The notes beneath the pieces were generated by a model. That model ran no database searches, was not told where the DNA came from, and worked only from the letters and a program-made list of their open reading frames with translations. Shown piece after piece: positions 1 to 9,799 of a stretch of DNA of 64,000 bases. This DNA is from Terriglobia bacterium (GTDB lineage: Bacteria > Acidobacteriota > Terriglobia > Acidiferrales > UBA7541). The first letter of the stretch is position 1, and each line of letters starts with the position of its first letter. The position numbers and the translations under genes were made by a program. Location: contig JAIQGC010000004.1 of NCBI GenBank assembly GCA_020072805.1, forward strand, positions 33,982 through 97,981, in the 5' to 3' direction.

Positions 1-336
1 ACGACTGTGGCAGGGGCGCGGAAACAAAGGGGAAGGCAGAAGCTGCATCCCGCAACAAAAACGTTTCTGGCGCTGCGGATAGCGGTGAATCGAGAGATGG
101 AGGAACTCGGGCAGTTTCTATTCCACGCTCCCGCCACAATGAATTCGGGAGGACGGTTGGTGGTGTTGAGTTACCACTCGGGGGAAGACCGCAAGGTGAA
201 GCAGGCATTTCAGGAGAGCGCGCGTCAGGGAACAATGAGGATTCTGACGAAGCACGTGGTGGTCCCCGGGGAGCAGGAGATCGCGGCGAATCCGCGGGCG
301 CGGAGCGCGAAACTGCGCTGCGCGGAGAAAGTGTGA
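1..336 (+). CDS. rsmH: RsmH (MraW), 16S rRNA C1402 N4-methyltransferase, 3' end
   Basis: This is the C-terminal part of the S-adenosylmethionine-dependent methyltransferase that modifies C1402 of 16S rRNA; the start lies left of the window. The visible end has the family's conserved tail: [17 protein letters not shown], then [15 protein letters not shown], then [10 protein letters not shown] near the stop. These correspond to the helical and substrate-binding end of the protein, while the SAM-binding half is missing because of the window edge. It is the first gene of the dcw cluster, as in most bacteria (mraZ would be expected upstream). Its stop overlaps the GTG start of the next gene by four bases, which suggests translational coupling to the FtsL-like gene. 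Confidence 0.93.
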   Translation, partial: TTVAGARKQRGRQKLHPATKTFLALRIAVNREMEELGQFLFHAPATMNSGGRLVVLSYHSGEDRKVKQAFQESARQGTMRILTKHVVVPGEQEIAANPRARSAKLRCAEKV

Positions 337-761
337 GCGTTTTGAGAGGAAACAAAAAACAGCGGGCGGGGATGGCGGAGTTTCATACCGTCAAGCGGAT
401 TGATAACTCGCGGCTGGTGCGCGCGGTGCAGCCGGCGCGCGCGCGGGAACTGGCGCGGACAGTGGCGCTGTGGTGCCTGGTGGCGGGGTGCTTTCTGCTG
501 TACGGATATCAGAGGTTCCGGTGTATCGAGCTGGGATTCCAACTGGAAGATTTGAAGACCAAGCAGGCGCAGGCCTCGGCGGTGAATACGGAGCTGAAGC
601 TGGAGGTGGCCGGGCTGCGCAGTCCGATGAGGATCGACCGGATCGCGCGGAGGCAGCTGGGGCTGACGGATGCGCTGCCGGGACAGATGGAAATGGGCGA
701 GGCTCCGGCGGGAGCGGAAGTGGCGGCGGTGAGCTATCCGCGGACAGGCCGCGCGCGGTGA
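333..761 (+). CDS. ftsL: FtsL-like divisome protein
   Basis: Short bitopic membrane protein of 142 residues with a GTG start overlapping the rsmH stop. It has a basic cytoplasmic N-terminus, one membrane segment (about residues 40-62) and a periplasmic coiled coil (about 65-105) with heptad-like leucines, ending in an [11 protein letters not shown] motif. That motif is typical of FtsL and FtsB/DivIC-type septum proteins. The position between rsmH and ftsI is the canonical FtsL position. In known systems FtsL forms a complex with FtsB and FtsQ that activates FtsW-FtsI. FtsL sequences diverge strongly, so the call rests mainly on topology and gene order. Confidence 0.8.
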   Translation: MSVLRGNKKQRAGMAEFHTVKRIDNSRLVRAVQPARARELARTVALWCLVAGCFLLYGYQRFRCIELGFQLEDLKTKQAQASAVNTELKLEVAGLRSPMRIDRIARRQLGLTDALPGQMEMGEAPAGAEVAAVSYPRTGRAR

Positions 762-847
762 TGGGAGCGGGGCAGGGAAGCGGGAAGCGCGGGAGAGATT
801 GGACATCCAGGAACAGCCGGGCGGAAGGACCGTCGGTCTGAAACCGC

Positions 848-2947
848 ATGCAAACGCATCGTTTCCACGCACGTTTGGTGATTGTCGCCGGCGTAGCGGC
901 GCTGTGGATGCTGGCCGTGGCGGGACGCCTGGGCTGGCTGCAACTTTACCAATACAGTGAATTTCTAGGGCGCGCCCAGCGCCAGCAGCAGCGCATCGTG
1001 GAGGTGACTCCGCGGCGCGGCTCGATCTACGACCGCAACCTGCATCCCCTGGCCATGAGCATTCCGGTGGACTCCTGCTTTGCCGTGCCCGGAGAGATTC
1101 GGGACGTGCGGCTGGCGGCGCGGCTGCTCTCGAGCGTGCTGCACATTCCGCGGGAGATTCTGGAGGCGCGGCTGGACCCGGCGCGGTCGTTCGTATGGAT
1201 TGCGCGGAAGCTGCCGCCGGAGAAGATGCAGGCGATCGCGGCGCTGAATCTGCGGGGCATATACTTCCAAAAGGAAAATCAGCGATTTTATCCGAAGCGG
1301 GAACTGGCCGCGCACGTGCTGGGGTACGTGGATTTGGACGAGAAGGGCCTGGCGGGAATCGAGTACGAGCTGGACGGGCAGATCCGCAGCAAGCCGGAAA
1401 AGATACTGGTGCAGTCGGACGCGCGGCACCGCTGGATGGATTCGGGCGAATCGACGCGGGAGGCGGGGGCCAGCGTGGTGCTGACGCTGGATGAAAAGAT
1501 CCAGTACATTGCGGAGCGGGAGCTGGCGGCGGCGATTGAGCGCACGCATGCGATTGCCGGGACGGTGGTGGTGCAGAACCCGGCGAACGGGGAGCTGCTG
1601 GCGGTGGCCAACTGGCCGCGGTTCAATCCCAACGCGCCGGGGGATAGTCCCTCCGAGGCGCACATGAACCGGGCGGTGGCGGCGCTGTACGAGCCGGGTT
1701 CGACATTCAAACTGATTACTTTGGCGGCGGCGTTTGACGAGCGGCTGATCCGCGCGGACGAGGTATTCGATTGCCAGAACGGAGCAGTGTACATCGCGGG
1801 GCACCGCATAAGGGACCACAAGGCGTTCGGGCGGCTGACGGTGGCGCAGATCCTGGCGGAATCGAGCGACGTGGGGGCGATCAAGATCGCGCTGCGTCTG
1901 GGAGCGCCGAAATTCCACGAATACATCCGGGCGTTTGGGTTTGGGGCCACCACGGGAGTGGATTTGCCCGGGGAGAGCAAGGGATTGCTGAGGAGGCTGG
2001 AGAACTGGACGCCGATATCGCTGGGTTCGGTGTCGATGGGGCAGGAAGTGGGAGTGACGCCGCTGCAGCTAGTGAGCGCGGTCTCGGCGATAGCCAATGG
2101 AGGAGTGCTGCACAAGCCGCGGATGGTGCGGGAGTTGCGGCGCGGCGATGAAGTACTAGCGGGGATGGGAACGGGCAACGAGGAGGACGGGCGGCGGGTG
2201 ATTCGTCCGGAAACGGCGGCGACGCTGCGGCGGCTGATGGAAGGGGTGGTGTTGAACGGAACGGGAGAACTGGCGCGGCTGGACGGGTGGACGGCGGGAG
2301 GGAAGACGGGGTCGGCGCAGAAGATCGATCCGGCGACGGGGAGATATTCGGCGACGCAGTTCATCGCATCATTTTCGGGATTTGCGCCGCTGAATTCGCC
2401 GGCGATCGCGGTGTTGGTGTCGCTGGATTCGCCGCAGGGGCAGCATGAAGGAGGGCAGGTGGCGGCGCCGGTGTTCAAGAGGATTGCGGAGCAGGTGCTG
2501 AGCTATCTGGATGTGCCGCGGGACGTGCCGGGCGGGGCGCGGGTGATGAAGGCGGCGTACCGGCAGGAGCGAGGGGAAGGGGCGGGGAGCCTGGAGGATT
2601 TTGCGGCGGTGGATTTTGCCGTACAGCCGGAAGCGGCCGATAATGAATCAAAGAAAGAGAAGAAGGAGAAGGCGGAAACGACGGTCGTGACAGTGGCGGT
2701 GGATGAGGGGGGAAGCGTGGCGGCGCCCGCGCTGGCGGGGAAGACGATGCGGGAAGTGACGCGGGAATGCCTGGCGCTGGGAATTGAGCCGGTGCTGGTG
2801 GGGACGGGAGTGGCCATCGAGCAGGCTCCGGTAGCCGGGGCCAAGCTGCGGCACGGAGGAAAAATAGTGGTGCGGTTTGGGGCTGCGGCGGCTCCGGCGC
2901 AACGGGAGAACGAGGGGACGCGCGGCGCGCGGAGAGGGAGTAGATGA
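848..2947 (+). CDS. ftsI: FtsI/PBP3-type class B penicillin-binding protein with PASTA domain
   Basis: Septal peptidoglycan transpeptidase of 699 residues. An N-terminal membrane anchor (about 8-28) is followed by the class B dimerisation domain (RRGSIYDRN, about 57-65) and the transpeptidase domain. The active-site motifs are S285-T-F-K288, S339-S-D341 and K486-T-G488. The second motif is SxD rather than the more usual SxN of FtsI; SxD is known in MrdA/PBP2-type proteins. After the catalytic domain comes a charged linker rich in Lys and Glu, then one PASTA domain (about 620-685). PASTA domains are typical of Gram-positive PBP2x and SpoVD. The stop overlaps the possible murE start as ATGA. 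It should work with FtsW encoded downstream. Confidence 0.95.
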   Translation: MQTHRFHARLVIVAGVAALWMLAVAGRLGWLQLYQYSEFLGRAQRQQQRIVEVTPRRGSIYDRNLHPLAMSIPVDSCFAVPGEIRDVRLAARLLSSVLHIPREILEARLDPARSFVWIARKLPPEKMQAIAALNLRGIYFQKENQRFYPKRELAAHVLGYVDLDEKGLAGIEYELDGQIRSKPEKILVQSDARHRWMDSGESTREAGASVVLTLDEKIQYIAERELAAAIERTHAIAGTVVVQNPANGELLAVANWPRFNPNAPGDSPSEAHMNRAVAALYEPGSTFKLITLAAAFDERLIRADEVFDCQNGAVYIAGHRIRDHKAFGRLTVAQILAESSDVGAIKIALRLGAPKFHEYIRAFGFGATTGVDLPGESKGLLRRLENWTPISLGSVSMGQEVGVTPLQLVSAVSAIANGGVLHKPRMVRELRRGDEVLAGMGTGNEEDGRRVIRPETAATLRRLMEGVVLNGTGELARLDGWTAGGKTGSAQKIDPATGRYSATQFIASFSGFAPLNSPAIAVLVSLDSPQGQHEGGQVAAPVFKRIAEQVLSYLDVPRDVPGGARVMKAAYRQERGEGAGSLEDFAAVDFAVQPEAADNESKKEKKEKAETTVVTVAVDEGGSVAAPALAGKTMREVTRECLALGIEPVLVGTGVAIEQAPVAGAKLRHGGKIVVRFGAAAAPAQRENEGTRGARRGSR

Positions 2948-4506
2948 GGGCTGCGGCAGCGCGAGAGGAATTGGGAACGGAAAGTGCAGCAGGAGCAGGG
3001 CAAGCCGGAACGAGCGGGACGGGGCCAATGAGACTGGAAGAAGTGATGAAGGGCGTGGAGGTGGTTTCCGCGGGAACGGCGGCAGGAGCGGAGATCCGCC
3101 AAGTGGCCTGCCATTCGGGGAAGGCGGGAGCGGGGTCGCTATTTTTTGCGCTGCACGGGGCCAAGGCGGACGGGAATAAATACGTGGCGGAGGCGGTGGC
3201 CGGCGGGGCGGTGGTGGTGGCCAGCGAGGAGGAGCGTCCGGCGGGATTGGATGCGCGGATTGGGTGGGTGCGGGTGAAGGAAGCGCGCAAGGCGCTGGCG
3301 ATAGCGGCGGGAAATTTTTTCGGGCATCCGGCGGAGGCGTTGCAGTTGGTTGCGGTGACCGGGACGAACGGGAAGACCACGACGACGCACGTGATCAATT
3401 CGATTCTGAAGGCCGGGGGAGCCAAGACCGGGCTTTTCGGGACGATTGAATATCACACGCCGCGAGGGGTCTATCCCTCGCCGAACACGACGCCGGAGTC
3501 GGTGGACTTGCAGGGATTTCTGGCGGAGATCCGGGACGAGGGCGGGCGGTACGCGGTGCTGGAAGCGAGTTCGCATGCGCTGACGATGGAGCGGCTGTGG
3601 GGCTGCCGGTTCGCCGCGGCTGTGTTCACGAACCTGACGCGCGAGCACATGGATTATCACAAGACGTTCGAGGAGTACTTCGCGGCGAAGAGGAGATTGT
3701 TCGAGGGGACCGGAGCGGGCGCGCCGGAGTGCGCGGTATTGAACGCGGACGATGAATACGGGCCGAGGCTGGCGGGGCTGGCGAAGAGGACGGTGACGTA
3801 CGGGATCGAGGAGCGCGCGGATATTTCGGCGAAGAAATTCAGCCTCTCGTTCGAGGGGCTGGCATTCACGGCGCAGACGCCGGAGGGGAAGATCGCGGTG
3901 CGTTCGCCGCTGGTGGGGCGCATCAATGTTTACAATATTCTGGCGGCGATCGGAGCGGCGCAGGCTCTGGGGATTTCGAACGAGCAGATCGCGCTGGGAG
4001 TGGAGCAACTGGAAAGCGTGGCGGGGCGGTTTCAGCGGATTGATCTGGGGCAGCCGTATCTGGTGGTGGTGGATTATGCGCACACGGATGACGCCATCGA
4101 GAATCTGATCAAGACGGCGCGGGAGCTGAACCCGAAGGGGCGGGTGATTCTGCTCTTCGGCTGCGGCGGAGGCAAGGACCGCACGAAGAGGCCGGTGATG
4201 GGAGAAGTGGCGGGGCGGCTGAGCGATCTGACGGTAGTGTCCAGCGACAACCCGCGGCATGAGGATCCGCTGTCGATCATCAACGACATTGTGGTGGGAC
4301 TACAGAAGGCTTCGGGGAAATATCTTGTTGAGCCGGACCGGGAGAAGGCCATCAGTCTGGCGTTTGATCAGGCGCGGGAAGGGGACATCGTGCTGCTGGC
4401 GGGGAAGGGGCACGAGAACCGGCAGATCATGGCCGACCGGACGTTTGAGTTTGACGACCGGGAAATGGCGCGGCGGGCGCTGCGCGAACGCGGGTTTGGC
4501 ACGTGA
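2944..4506 (+). CDS. murE: MurE, UDP-MurNAc-L-Ala-D-Glu:meso-diaminopimelate ligase
   Basis: Cytoplasmic ATP-dependent ligase adding the third amino acid to the peptidoglycan stem. The Mur ligase P-loop TGTNGKTTTT and the C-terminal motif DNPRHEDP are present. DNPR is the signature of enzymes using meso-diaminopimelate rather than lysine. Two starts are possible. The ATG at 2944 overlaps the ftsI stop (ATGA) and gives 520 residues with a 28-residue Ala/Gly-rich extension. The ATG at 3028 gives MRLEEVMKGV, which aligns better with where family members normally begin. The longer form is listed because of the coupling overlap; the mature start is uncertain. Confidence 0.95.
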   Translation: MRAAAAREELGTESAAGAGQAGTSGTGPMRLEEVMKGVEVVSAGTAAGAEIRQVACHSGKAGAGSLFFALHGAKADGNKYVAEAVAGGAVVVASEEERPAGLDARIGWVRVKEARKALAIAAGNFFGHPAEALQLVAVTGTNGKTTTTHVINSILKAGGAKTGLFGTIEYHTPRGVYPSPNTTPESVDLQGFLAEIRDEGGRYAVLEASSHALTMERLWGCRFAAAVFTNLTREHMDYHKTFEEYFAAKRRLFEGTGAGAPECAVLNADDEYGPRLAGLAKRTVTYGIEERADISAKKFSLSFEGLAFTAQTPEGKIAVRSPLVGRINVYNILAAIGAAQALGISNEQIALGVEQLESVAGRFQRIDLGQPYLVVVDYAHTDDAIENLIKTARELNPKGRVILLFGCGGGKDRTKRPVMGEVAGRLSDLTVVSSDNPRHEDPLSIINDIVVGLQKASGKYLVEPDREKAISLAFDQAREGDIVLLAGKGHENRQIMADRTFEFDDREMARRALRERGFGT

Positions 4507-4645
4507 CACGCTCTATCATCTATTAACCGCTTGAGGAGCCGGGTCACGTTCCAGAGGGAGACTTCCGAAAGGGGGAAACCTCAGAACCGGTGAAAACAAA
4601 ATCGGGAGCGGACACGGTCCGCAAGACAAGCGTATTGAGGAACTT

Positions 4646-6082
4646 ATGCGGTGGACGCTTACACAGGTGGCTGGCGCTTTGCGCGCGAAGGCGGGAGAGG
4701 GGCTCGACCCCATGGCCCGGATGGCCGGCGTCTCGATTGATTCTCGGACGATCCGAGCCGGAGAGCTGTTTATCGCCATCCACGGACCGCGTCATAACGG
4801 ACACGAGTATGTGGGGGCGGTGCTGGATCGCGGGGCTGTGGCAGCGGTGGTGTCGCGCGGAGAAGCCGGGAGATACGAGGAGGCGGTGCGCGGACGGTGC
4901 ATCGTCGTGGAGGATACCTTCCAGGCGCTGCAGCAACTGGGGAGAGCGCAGAGGGAAGCGTGGGGAAAGCGTCTTGCGGCGGTCACGGGGTCGGTGGGGA
5001 AGACCAGCACGAAAGAGATCCTGGCGGCTTTGCTGGGCGCGAAATTCCGCGTACTGAAGTCGGAGGGAAATCTCAATAACGAGTACGGACTGCCGCTGAC
5101 GCTGTGCCGTCTGGAGGAGGAGCACGAGGCGGCGGTGCTGGAGATGGGGATGTCGCGGAGGGGCGAGCTGGCGCGGCTGGCGGCGGTGGCGCGGCCGGAC
5201 GTGGCGGTGGTGACAAGGGTGACGCCGGCGCATCTGGAGTTTTTTTCGGCGGTGGAGGAAATTGCGCTGGCGAAGAGGGAACTGGTGGAGGGGTTGAACG
5301 GAACGGAGTCGGTGGCTGTGCTGAACGCGGACGATGCGCGGGTGGCGGCGTTTGCGAAGTATGCGCCGGGGCGGGTGCTGACGTACGGAGTGGAGCAGGA
5401 AGCGGAGTTTCGCGCGGAGGGGATCGAGGACCGCGGGGCGATGGGAACGGTGTTCACATATGTGGGGCCGGGGGAGCGGGCAAGGCTGAGCCTGCCGCTG
5501 GCGGGGCGGCACCAGGTGGGGAATGCGCTGGGAGCGCTGGCGGCGGCGAGCGTGTGGGGAGTGGGAGCGCGGGAAGCGCAGCAGGTTTTTCCGCTCTTGC
5601 ATGCGGCGGCGATGCGCGGGGAGCTGATGCGGTTTGACGACGGGGCGGCGGTGATCAACGACAGTTACAATTCGAGCCCGGCGTCGCTGGGCGCGGCGAT
5701 CGAGCTGCTGGGGGCGACGCCGAATTTTGCGCGGCGGATCCTGGCGGCGGGAGAGATGCGCGAACTTGGAGCGGCGTCGGCGGAGCTGCACCGGGAAGCG
5801 GGGCGGGCGGCGGCGCGAAGCGGGAAGGTGGACTGGATCTTCACGGTGGCGGGGGACGCGGAAAGGATTTTCGAAGCGGCGGTGGAGGCGGGACATCCGC
5901 GGGAGCAGGGAGCGCATTTTGCAACGTCGGAGGAAGCGGCGAAATTTCTGGGCGGATTTCTGGCGCCGGGGGACTTGCTGCTGGTGAAGGGATCGCGGAG
6001 CGTGAAGATGGAACGAATCGTGGAGGCGCTGCTGGCGCGCCGCATGCCGGAAAAAGCATCGGAGATGGGGGCGCGCCACTAG
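4646..6082 (+). CDS. murF: MurF, UDP-MurNAc-tripeptide:D-Ala-D-Ala ligase
   Basis: Cytoplasmic ligase of 478 residues that adds the D-Ala-D-Ala dipeptide to UDP-MurNAc-tripeptide. The Mur ligase P-loop is [11 protein letters not shown]. The MurF-type signature NDSYNSSP, in which the NP of other Mur ligases is replaced, lies in the central domain. The gene is preceded by 139 bases without an ORF, the largest gap in this half of the cluster. It ends two bases before mraY, and the MurF-MraY order is universal in dcw clusters. No ddl gene is in the window, so D-Ala-D-Ala must be made elsewhere. Confidence 0.95.
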   Translation: MRWTLTQVAGALRAKAGEGLDPMARMAGVSIDSRTIRAGELFIAIHGPRHNGHEYVGAVLDRGAVAAVVSRGEAGRYEEAVRGRCIVVEDTFQALQQLGRAQREAWGKRLAAVTGSVGKTSTKEILAALLGAKFRVLKSEGNLNNEYGLPLTLCRLEEEHEAAVLEMGMSRRGELARLAAVARPDVAVVTRVTPAHLEFFSAVEEIALAKRELVEGLNGTESVAVLNADDARVAAFAKYAPGRVLTYGVEQEAEFRAEGIEDRGAMGTVFTYVGPGERARLSLPLAGRHQVGNALGALAAASVWGVGAREAQQVFPLLHAAAMRGELMRFDDGAAVINDSYNSSPASLGAAIELLGATPNFARRILAAGEMRELGAASAELHREAGRAAARSGKVDWIFTVAGDAERIFEAAVEAGHPREQGAHFATSEEAAKFLGGFLAPGDLLLVKGSRSVKMERIVEALLARRMPEKASEMGARH

Positions 6083-6083
6083 C

Positions 6084-7217
6084 ATGCTGTACTACCTCTT
6101 TTACGAATTGTTGCGGCCGTATTTCAGCGCGTTCAACGTGTTCCGCTACTTGACGGTGAGGACGGCGTACGCCAGCCTGACGGGGCTGTTTCTGGCACTG
6201 GTGTTCGGGCCGTGGGTGATTCGCAAGCTGCGGGAGCTGCAGATCGGGCAATACATCCGGGAGGAAGGGCCGCAGGGGCACCAGAAGAAGGCGGGCACGC
6301 CGACGATGGGAGGAGTGCTGATCGTGCTGGCGACGGTGGTGCCGACGCTGCTGTGGGCCAACCTGACCAACAGTTTCGTGCAACTGGCGCTGTTTTCGAT
6401 GGTGGGGTTCGCGGTGATTGGATTTTTCGACGATTACGCGAAGGTGGCGCGGCGGAAGAATCTGGGGATCAGCGGGCGGCAGAAGATCCTGTTGCAGGGA
6501 ATGGTGAGCGTGGTGGTGGGGATTGTGCTGCTGGTGCTGGCGAGGCACAGCGCGTATTCGACGGAATGGGTGGTGCCGTTCTTCAAGAAGGTGCATCCGG
6601 ACATGGTGATCCATTCGCTGGCGAAGCATCCGCAATTGTGGCCGCTGGCGTTTCTACCTTTCCTGGTGTTCGTGGCGCTGGTGATCGTGGGGTCGTCGAA
6701 CGCGGTGAACCTGACGGACGGGCTGGACGGGCTGGCCATCGGGTGCACGGTGATCGCGGCGAGCGCGCTGACGGTGCTCACCTACGTGAGCAGCAACGCG
6801 CGGTGGGCCAGCTATCTGGATATTCAGTACATTCCGCGGGTGGGAGAGCTGACGGTATTTTGCGGGGCGCTGGTGGGGGCCTCGCTGGGATTTTTGTGGT
6901 ACAACGCGCATCCGGCCGAGGTGTTCATGGGGGATGTGGGTTCGCTGTCGCTCGGAGGAACGCTGGGAGTGATCGCGGTGATCATCAAGCAGGAGATTCT
7001 GCTGTTTTTCGTGGGCGGAATTTTCGTGGTGGAGGCGCTTTCGGTGATCATTCAGGTGGCGTCATTCCGGCTGAGGGGGAAGAGGGTGTTTCGAATGGCG
7101 CCGATTCATCATCATTTCGAGCTGATTGGGTGGAGCGAATCGAAGGTGATTGTGAGGTTCTGGATCGCGGCGCTGATTTTCGCGCTGTTTGCATTGACTA
7201 CGCTGAAGCTGAGGTAA
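6084..7217 (+). CDS. mraY: MraY, phospho-N-acetylmuramoyl-pentapeptide transferase
   Basis: Polytopic inner-membrane enzyme of 377 residues that transfers phospho-MurNAc-pentapeptide to undecaprenyl phosphate, forming lipid I. Visible family motifs are GTPTMGG (about residues 72-78), the FDDY aspartate pair (about 115), [10 protein letters not shown] (about 210) and the histidine motif MAPIHHHFE near the C-terminus. About ten hydrophobic segments are spread over the protein. The length is close to the usual 360 residues. The ATG is separated from the murF stop by one base. Confidence 0.97.
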   Translation: MLYYLFYELLRPYFSAFNVFRYLTVRTAYASLTGLFLALVFGPWVIRKLRELQIGQYIREEGPQGHQKKAGTPTMGGVLIVLATVVPTLLWANLTNSFVQLALFSMVGFAVIGFFDDYAKVARRKNLGISGRQKILLQGMVSVVVGIVLLVLARHSAYSTEWVVPFFKKVHPDMVIHSLAKHPQLWPLAFLPFLVFVALVIVGSSNAVNLTDGLDGLAIGCTVIAASALTVLTYVSSNARWASYLDIQYIPRVGELTVFCGALVGASLGFLWYNAHPAEVFMGDVGSLSLGGTLGVIAVIIKQEILLFFVGGIFVVEALSVIIQVASFRLRGKRVFRMAPIHHHFELIGWSESKVIVRFWIAALIFALFALTTLKLR

Positions 7218-7243
7218 GGGGCGGCGGGATTTGAGAATGCGGG

Positions 7244-8659
7244 ATGAGGAATGAAACCGATCTCCGGGGCAAGCGGGTGCTGGTGGTGGGACTGGCGCGG
7301 ACGGGCGTGGCCACGGCGCTGTTCTGCGCGGAGCGCGGAGCGCGGGTCACGGCGAGCGAATCGCGCGGCGAAAAAGAGATAGGCGCGGATGTTGCGCGGC
7401 TGCGGGCGGCAGGGTGCGCGCTGGAGCTGGGCGGGCACCGCGCGGAAACGTATCTGGCGCAGGATCTGATTATTCCCAGCCCGGGCGTGCCGGCGGAGGA
7501 TGCACTGTTGCGCGCCGCGGCGGCGGCCGGGGTGACGATCTGGAGCGAGGTGGAACTGGCCGGGCGGTTCGTGGAAGGCCGGGTGATCGGGATTACCGGG
7601 TCGAACGGAAAGACCACGACGACTTCGCTGATTGCGCATCTGCTGGAGGGGGCTGGGGTTCCGGTGATCCTGGCGGGAAATATCGGGACGCCGCTGATTG
7701 GCTGTGTGGAGCGTACGAACAAAGAGACGATTGCGGTGGTGGAGCTTTCCAGTTTTCAGCTGGAGCTGATTTCCGCGTTTCGCCCGGACATCAGCGTGTT
7801 CCTGAATTTGACTCCCGACCATCTGGACCGGCACGGGACGCTGGCGGCATACGCCGGAGCGAAGACGCGGATTTTCGAAAATCAGACGGAGCGGGACTGC
7901 GCGGTGGTGAACGCGGATGATGCGCCGGCGGCTGGGCTGGCGCCGCGGCGTCCGCGAGTGTACTGGTTCAGCCGGAAGAGGGAAGTGGAGCAGGGAGCGT
8001 TCGTGCGCGGCGGAGAGGTTATTTTCCGGGAAGGGGGGAGGGAAGAAATTTTGCTTTCGGTTGCCGATATAACCCTGCCCGGGGCGCACAATCTGGAAAA
8101 TGTGCTGGCGGGGGCGCTGGCGGCTCGGCTGGCGGGGGCGAGACCGGAGGCGATTGCGCGCGGCGTGCGGGGGTTCGCGGGAGTGGAGCACCGGCTGGAG
8201 TTCGCGGGGGAGATTGGCGGGGTGCGCTACTACAACGATTCGAAAGCGACGAATGTGGACGCGACGCTGAAGGCGCTGGAGGCGTTTGCGGAGCGGATGG
8301 TCGTGATTCTGGGCGGCAAGGACAAGGGAAGCGATTACCGGCCGCTGCGCGGGCCGCTGGGAGAGAAAGCTCGGGTGGTGCTGCTGATCGGAGCGGCGGC
8401 GGGAAAGATCGAAGAGCAGATCGCGGGGAGCGCGCCGCTGGAGCGCGCGGGAACGCTGGAGCGCGCCGTGGAAATGGCGGCGGAGCAGGCGCGGAGCGGG
8501 GACGTGGTGGTGCTGGCGCCGGCGTGCGCGAGTTTCGACCAGTTTGAGAATTACGAGCATCGCGGGCGCGTATTCAAGGAACTGGTAAGCAAGTTGGCCG
8601 GGCGAGCGGCGGATTCGGGCAGGCCGCAGGCGGCCAACGCGCCGGCGGGGCAGGTGTAG
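7244..8659 (+). CDS. murD: MurD, UDP-MurNAc-L-alanine:D-glutamate ligase
   Basis: Cytoplasmic ligase of 471 residues adding D-glutamate to UDP-MurNAc-L-Ala. It has an N-terminal Rossmann-like UDP-binding domain (VLVVGLARTGVA), the ATP-binding P-loop ITGSNGKTTTTS (about 119), the conserved NLTPDHLDRHG motif, and the C-terminal ligand domain with YYNDSKATN and GGKDKG. All are typical of MurD. The ATG at 7244 follows a purine-rich stretch and lies 26 bases after mraY. FtsW starts three bases after its stop. Confidence 0.96.
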   Translation: MRNETDLRGKRVLVVGLARTGVATALFCAERGARVTASESRGEKEIGADVARLRAAGCALELGGHRAETYLAQDLIIPSPGVPAEDALLRAAAAAGVTIWSEVELAGRFVEGRVIGITGSNGKTTTTSLIAHLLEGAGVPVILAGNIGTPLIGCVERTNKETIAVVELSSFQLELISAFRPDISVFLNLTPDHLDRHGTLAAYAGAKTRIFENQTERDCAVVNADDAPAAGLAPRRPRVYWFSRKREVEQGAFVRGGEVIFREGGREEILLSVADITLPGAHNLENVLAGALAARLAGARPEAIARGVRGFAGVEHRLEFAGEIGGVRYYNDSKATNVDATLKALEAFAERMVVILGGKDKGSDYRPLRGPLGEKARVVLLIGAAAGKIEEQIAGSAPLERAGTLERAVEMAAEQARSGDVVVLAPACASFDQFENYEHRGRVFKELVSKLAGRAADSGRPQAANAPAGQV

Positions 8660-8661
8660 GG

Positions 8662-9795
8662 ATGCCGCGGCGGCTGGAGATGGACCGCTGGCTGTTTGGA
8701 GTGACGCTGACACTGTGTCTACTGGGAGCGGTGATGGTGTACAGCGCGTCGGCGGTGACGGCGGGTGAGGAGTACGGACATTCGGCGCATTTTCTGGTGC
8801 GGCAATTGCTGTGGCTGGGGATCGGGCTGGGCGCGCTGCTGGCGCTGATGCGGCTGGATTATCAGCGGCTGCGGGAGCCGGCGGTGGTTTTTTCGGCGGT
8901 GTGCGTGGTGTTCGTGCTGCTGGTGGGAGTTTTTTTTCTGGATAAATCGCACGCCACGCACCGGTGGATCCGTTTCGGGAGTTTGGGGGGGATTCAGCCG
9001 TCGGAACTGGCCAAGCTGGCGGTGATTCTGTATCTGGCGTGGTTTCTGGGGCAGAAGAGGAGGCAGACGGCGACGTTGGAATTCACCAAAGAGGATCTGG
9101 TGAAGACGCTGGGGCCGGCGCTGGCTCCGGTGCTGCTTTTTTTCGGGTTGATCGTGCTGCAGCCGGATTTGGGGACATCAGTGGAGCTGGTGCTGATCGC
9201 GGCGGCGATTCTATTCGTCGCGGGGCTTTCGCCGAAATGGCTGGGAGCGGGAGCGGCGTTGGGGCTGCCGGGGCTGTACCTGCTGATTATGAAGGTGAGT
9301 TACCGGCATGACCGCGTGCTTGGATTCCTGAATCCGGAGGCCGATCCGCAGGGGAAGGGATTTCAACTGTTGCAATCGCTGATTGCGGTGGGCTCGGGCG
9401 GGTTCACGGGAGTGGGGCTGATGGAGAGCAAGCAAAAGCTTTTCTATCTGCCGGAGGCGCATACGGATTTTATTTTCGCGGTAATTTGCGAGGAGCTGGG
9501 ATTTGCCGGGGCGCTGATTCTGATCACGCTGTTCGTGCTGTATGCGTGGCGGGGGTTGCGCGCGGCGTTTGGAGCGCCGGACAATTTCGGGAGGCTGCTG
9601 GCGCTGGGGATCACGGCGATGATCACCAGCCAGGCGCTGATTAATTTTGCGGTGGTGCTGGGCATGATGCCGACGAAGGGGATTCCGCTGCCGTTTGTGA
9701 GCTACGGAGGATCGAGCCTGGTGGTGATGCTGGCGGCCACGGGAGTGCTGCTGAATATCAGCCAGCAGGCGCGGCCGCAGGATTGGCAGGAATGA
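8662..9795 (+). CDS. ftsW: FtsW, SEDS-family septal peptidoglycan glycosyltransferase
   Basis: Polytopic SEDS protein of 377 residues with about ten membrane segments. Conserved features include the QPSELAKLA motif after the large loop (about 112-120) and PFVSYGGSSL near the C-terminus, both hallmarks of FtsW/RodA/SpoVE. Its place between murD and murG identifies it as FtsW rather than RodA. In known systems it polymerises lipid II in complex with the class B PBP, here the PASTA-bearing FtsI encoded upstream. The start lies directly after the murD stop. Confidence 0.96.
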   Translation: MPRRLEMDRWLFGVTLTLCLLGAVMVYSASAVTAGEEYGHSAHFLVRQLLWLGIGLGALLALMRLDYQRLREPAVVFSAVCVVFVLLVGVFFLDKSHATHRWIRFGSLGGIQPSELAKLAVILYLAWFLGQKRRQTATLEFTKEDLVKTLGPALAPVLLFFGLIVLQPDLGTSVELVLIAAAILFVAGLSPKWLGAGAALGLPGLYLLIMKVSYRHDRVLGFLNPEADPQGKGFQLLQSLIAVGSGGFTGVGLMESKQKLFYLPEAHTDFIFAVICEELGFAGALILITLFVLYAWRGLRAAFGAPDNFGRLLALGITAMITSQALINFAVVLGMMPTKGIPLPFVSYGGSSLVVMLAATGVLLNISQQARPQDWQE

Positions 9796-9799
9796 GCGG

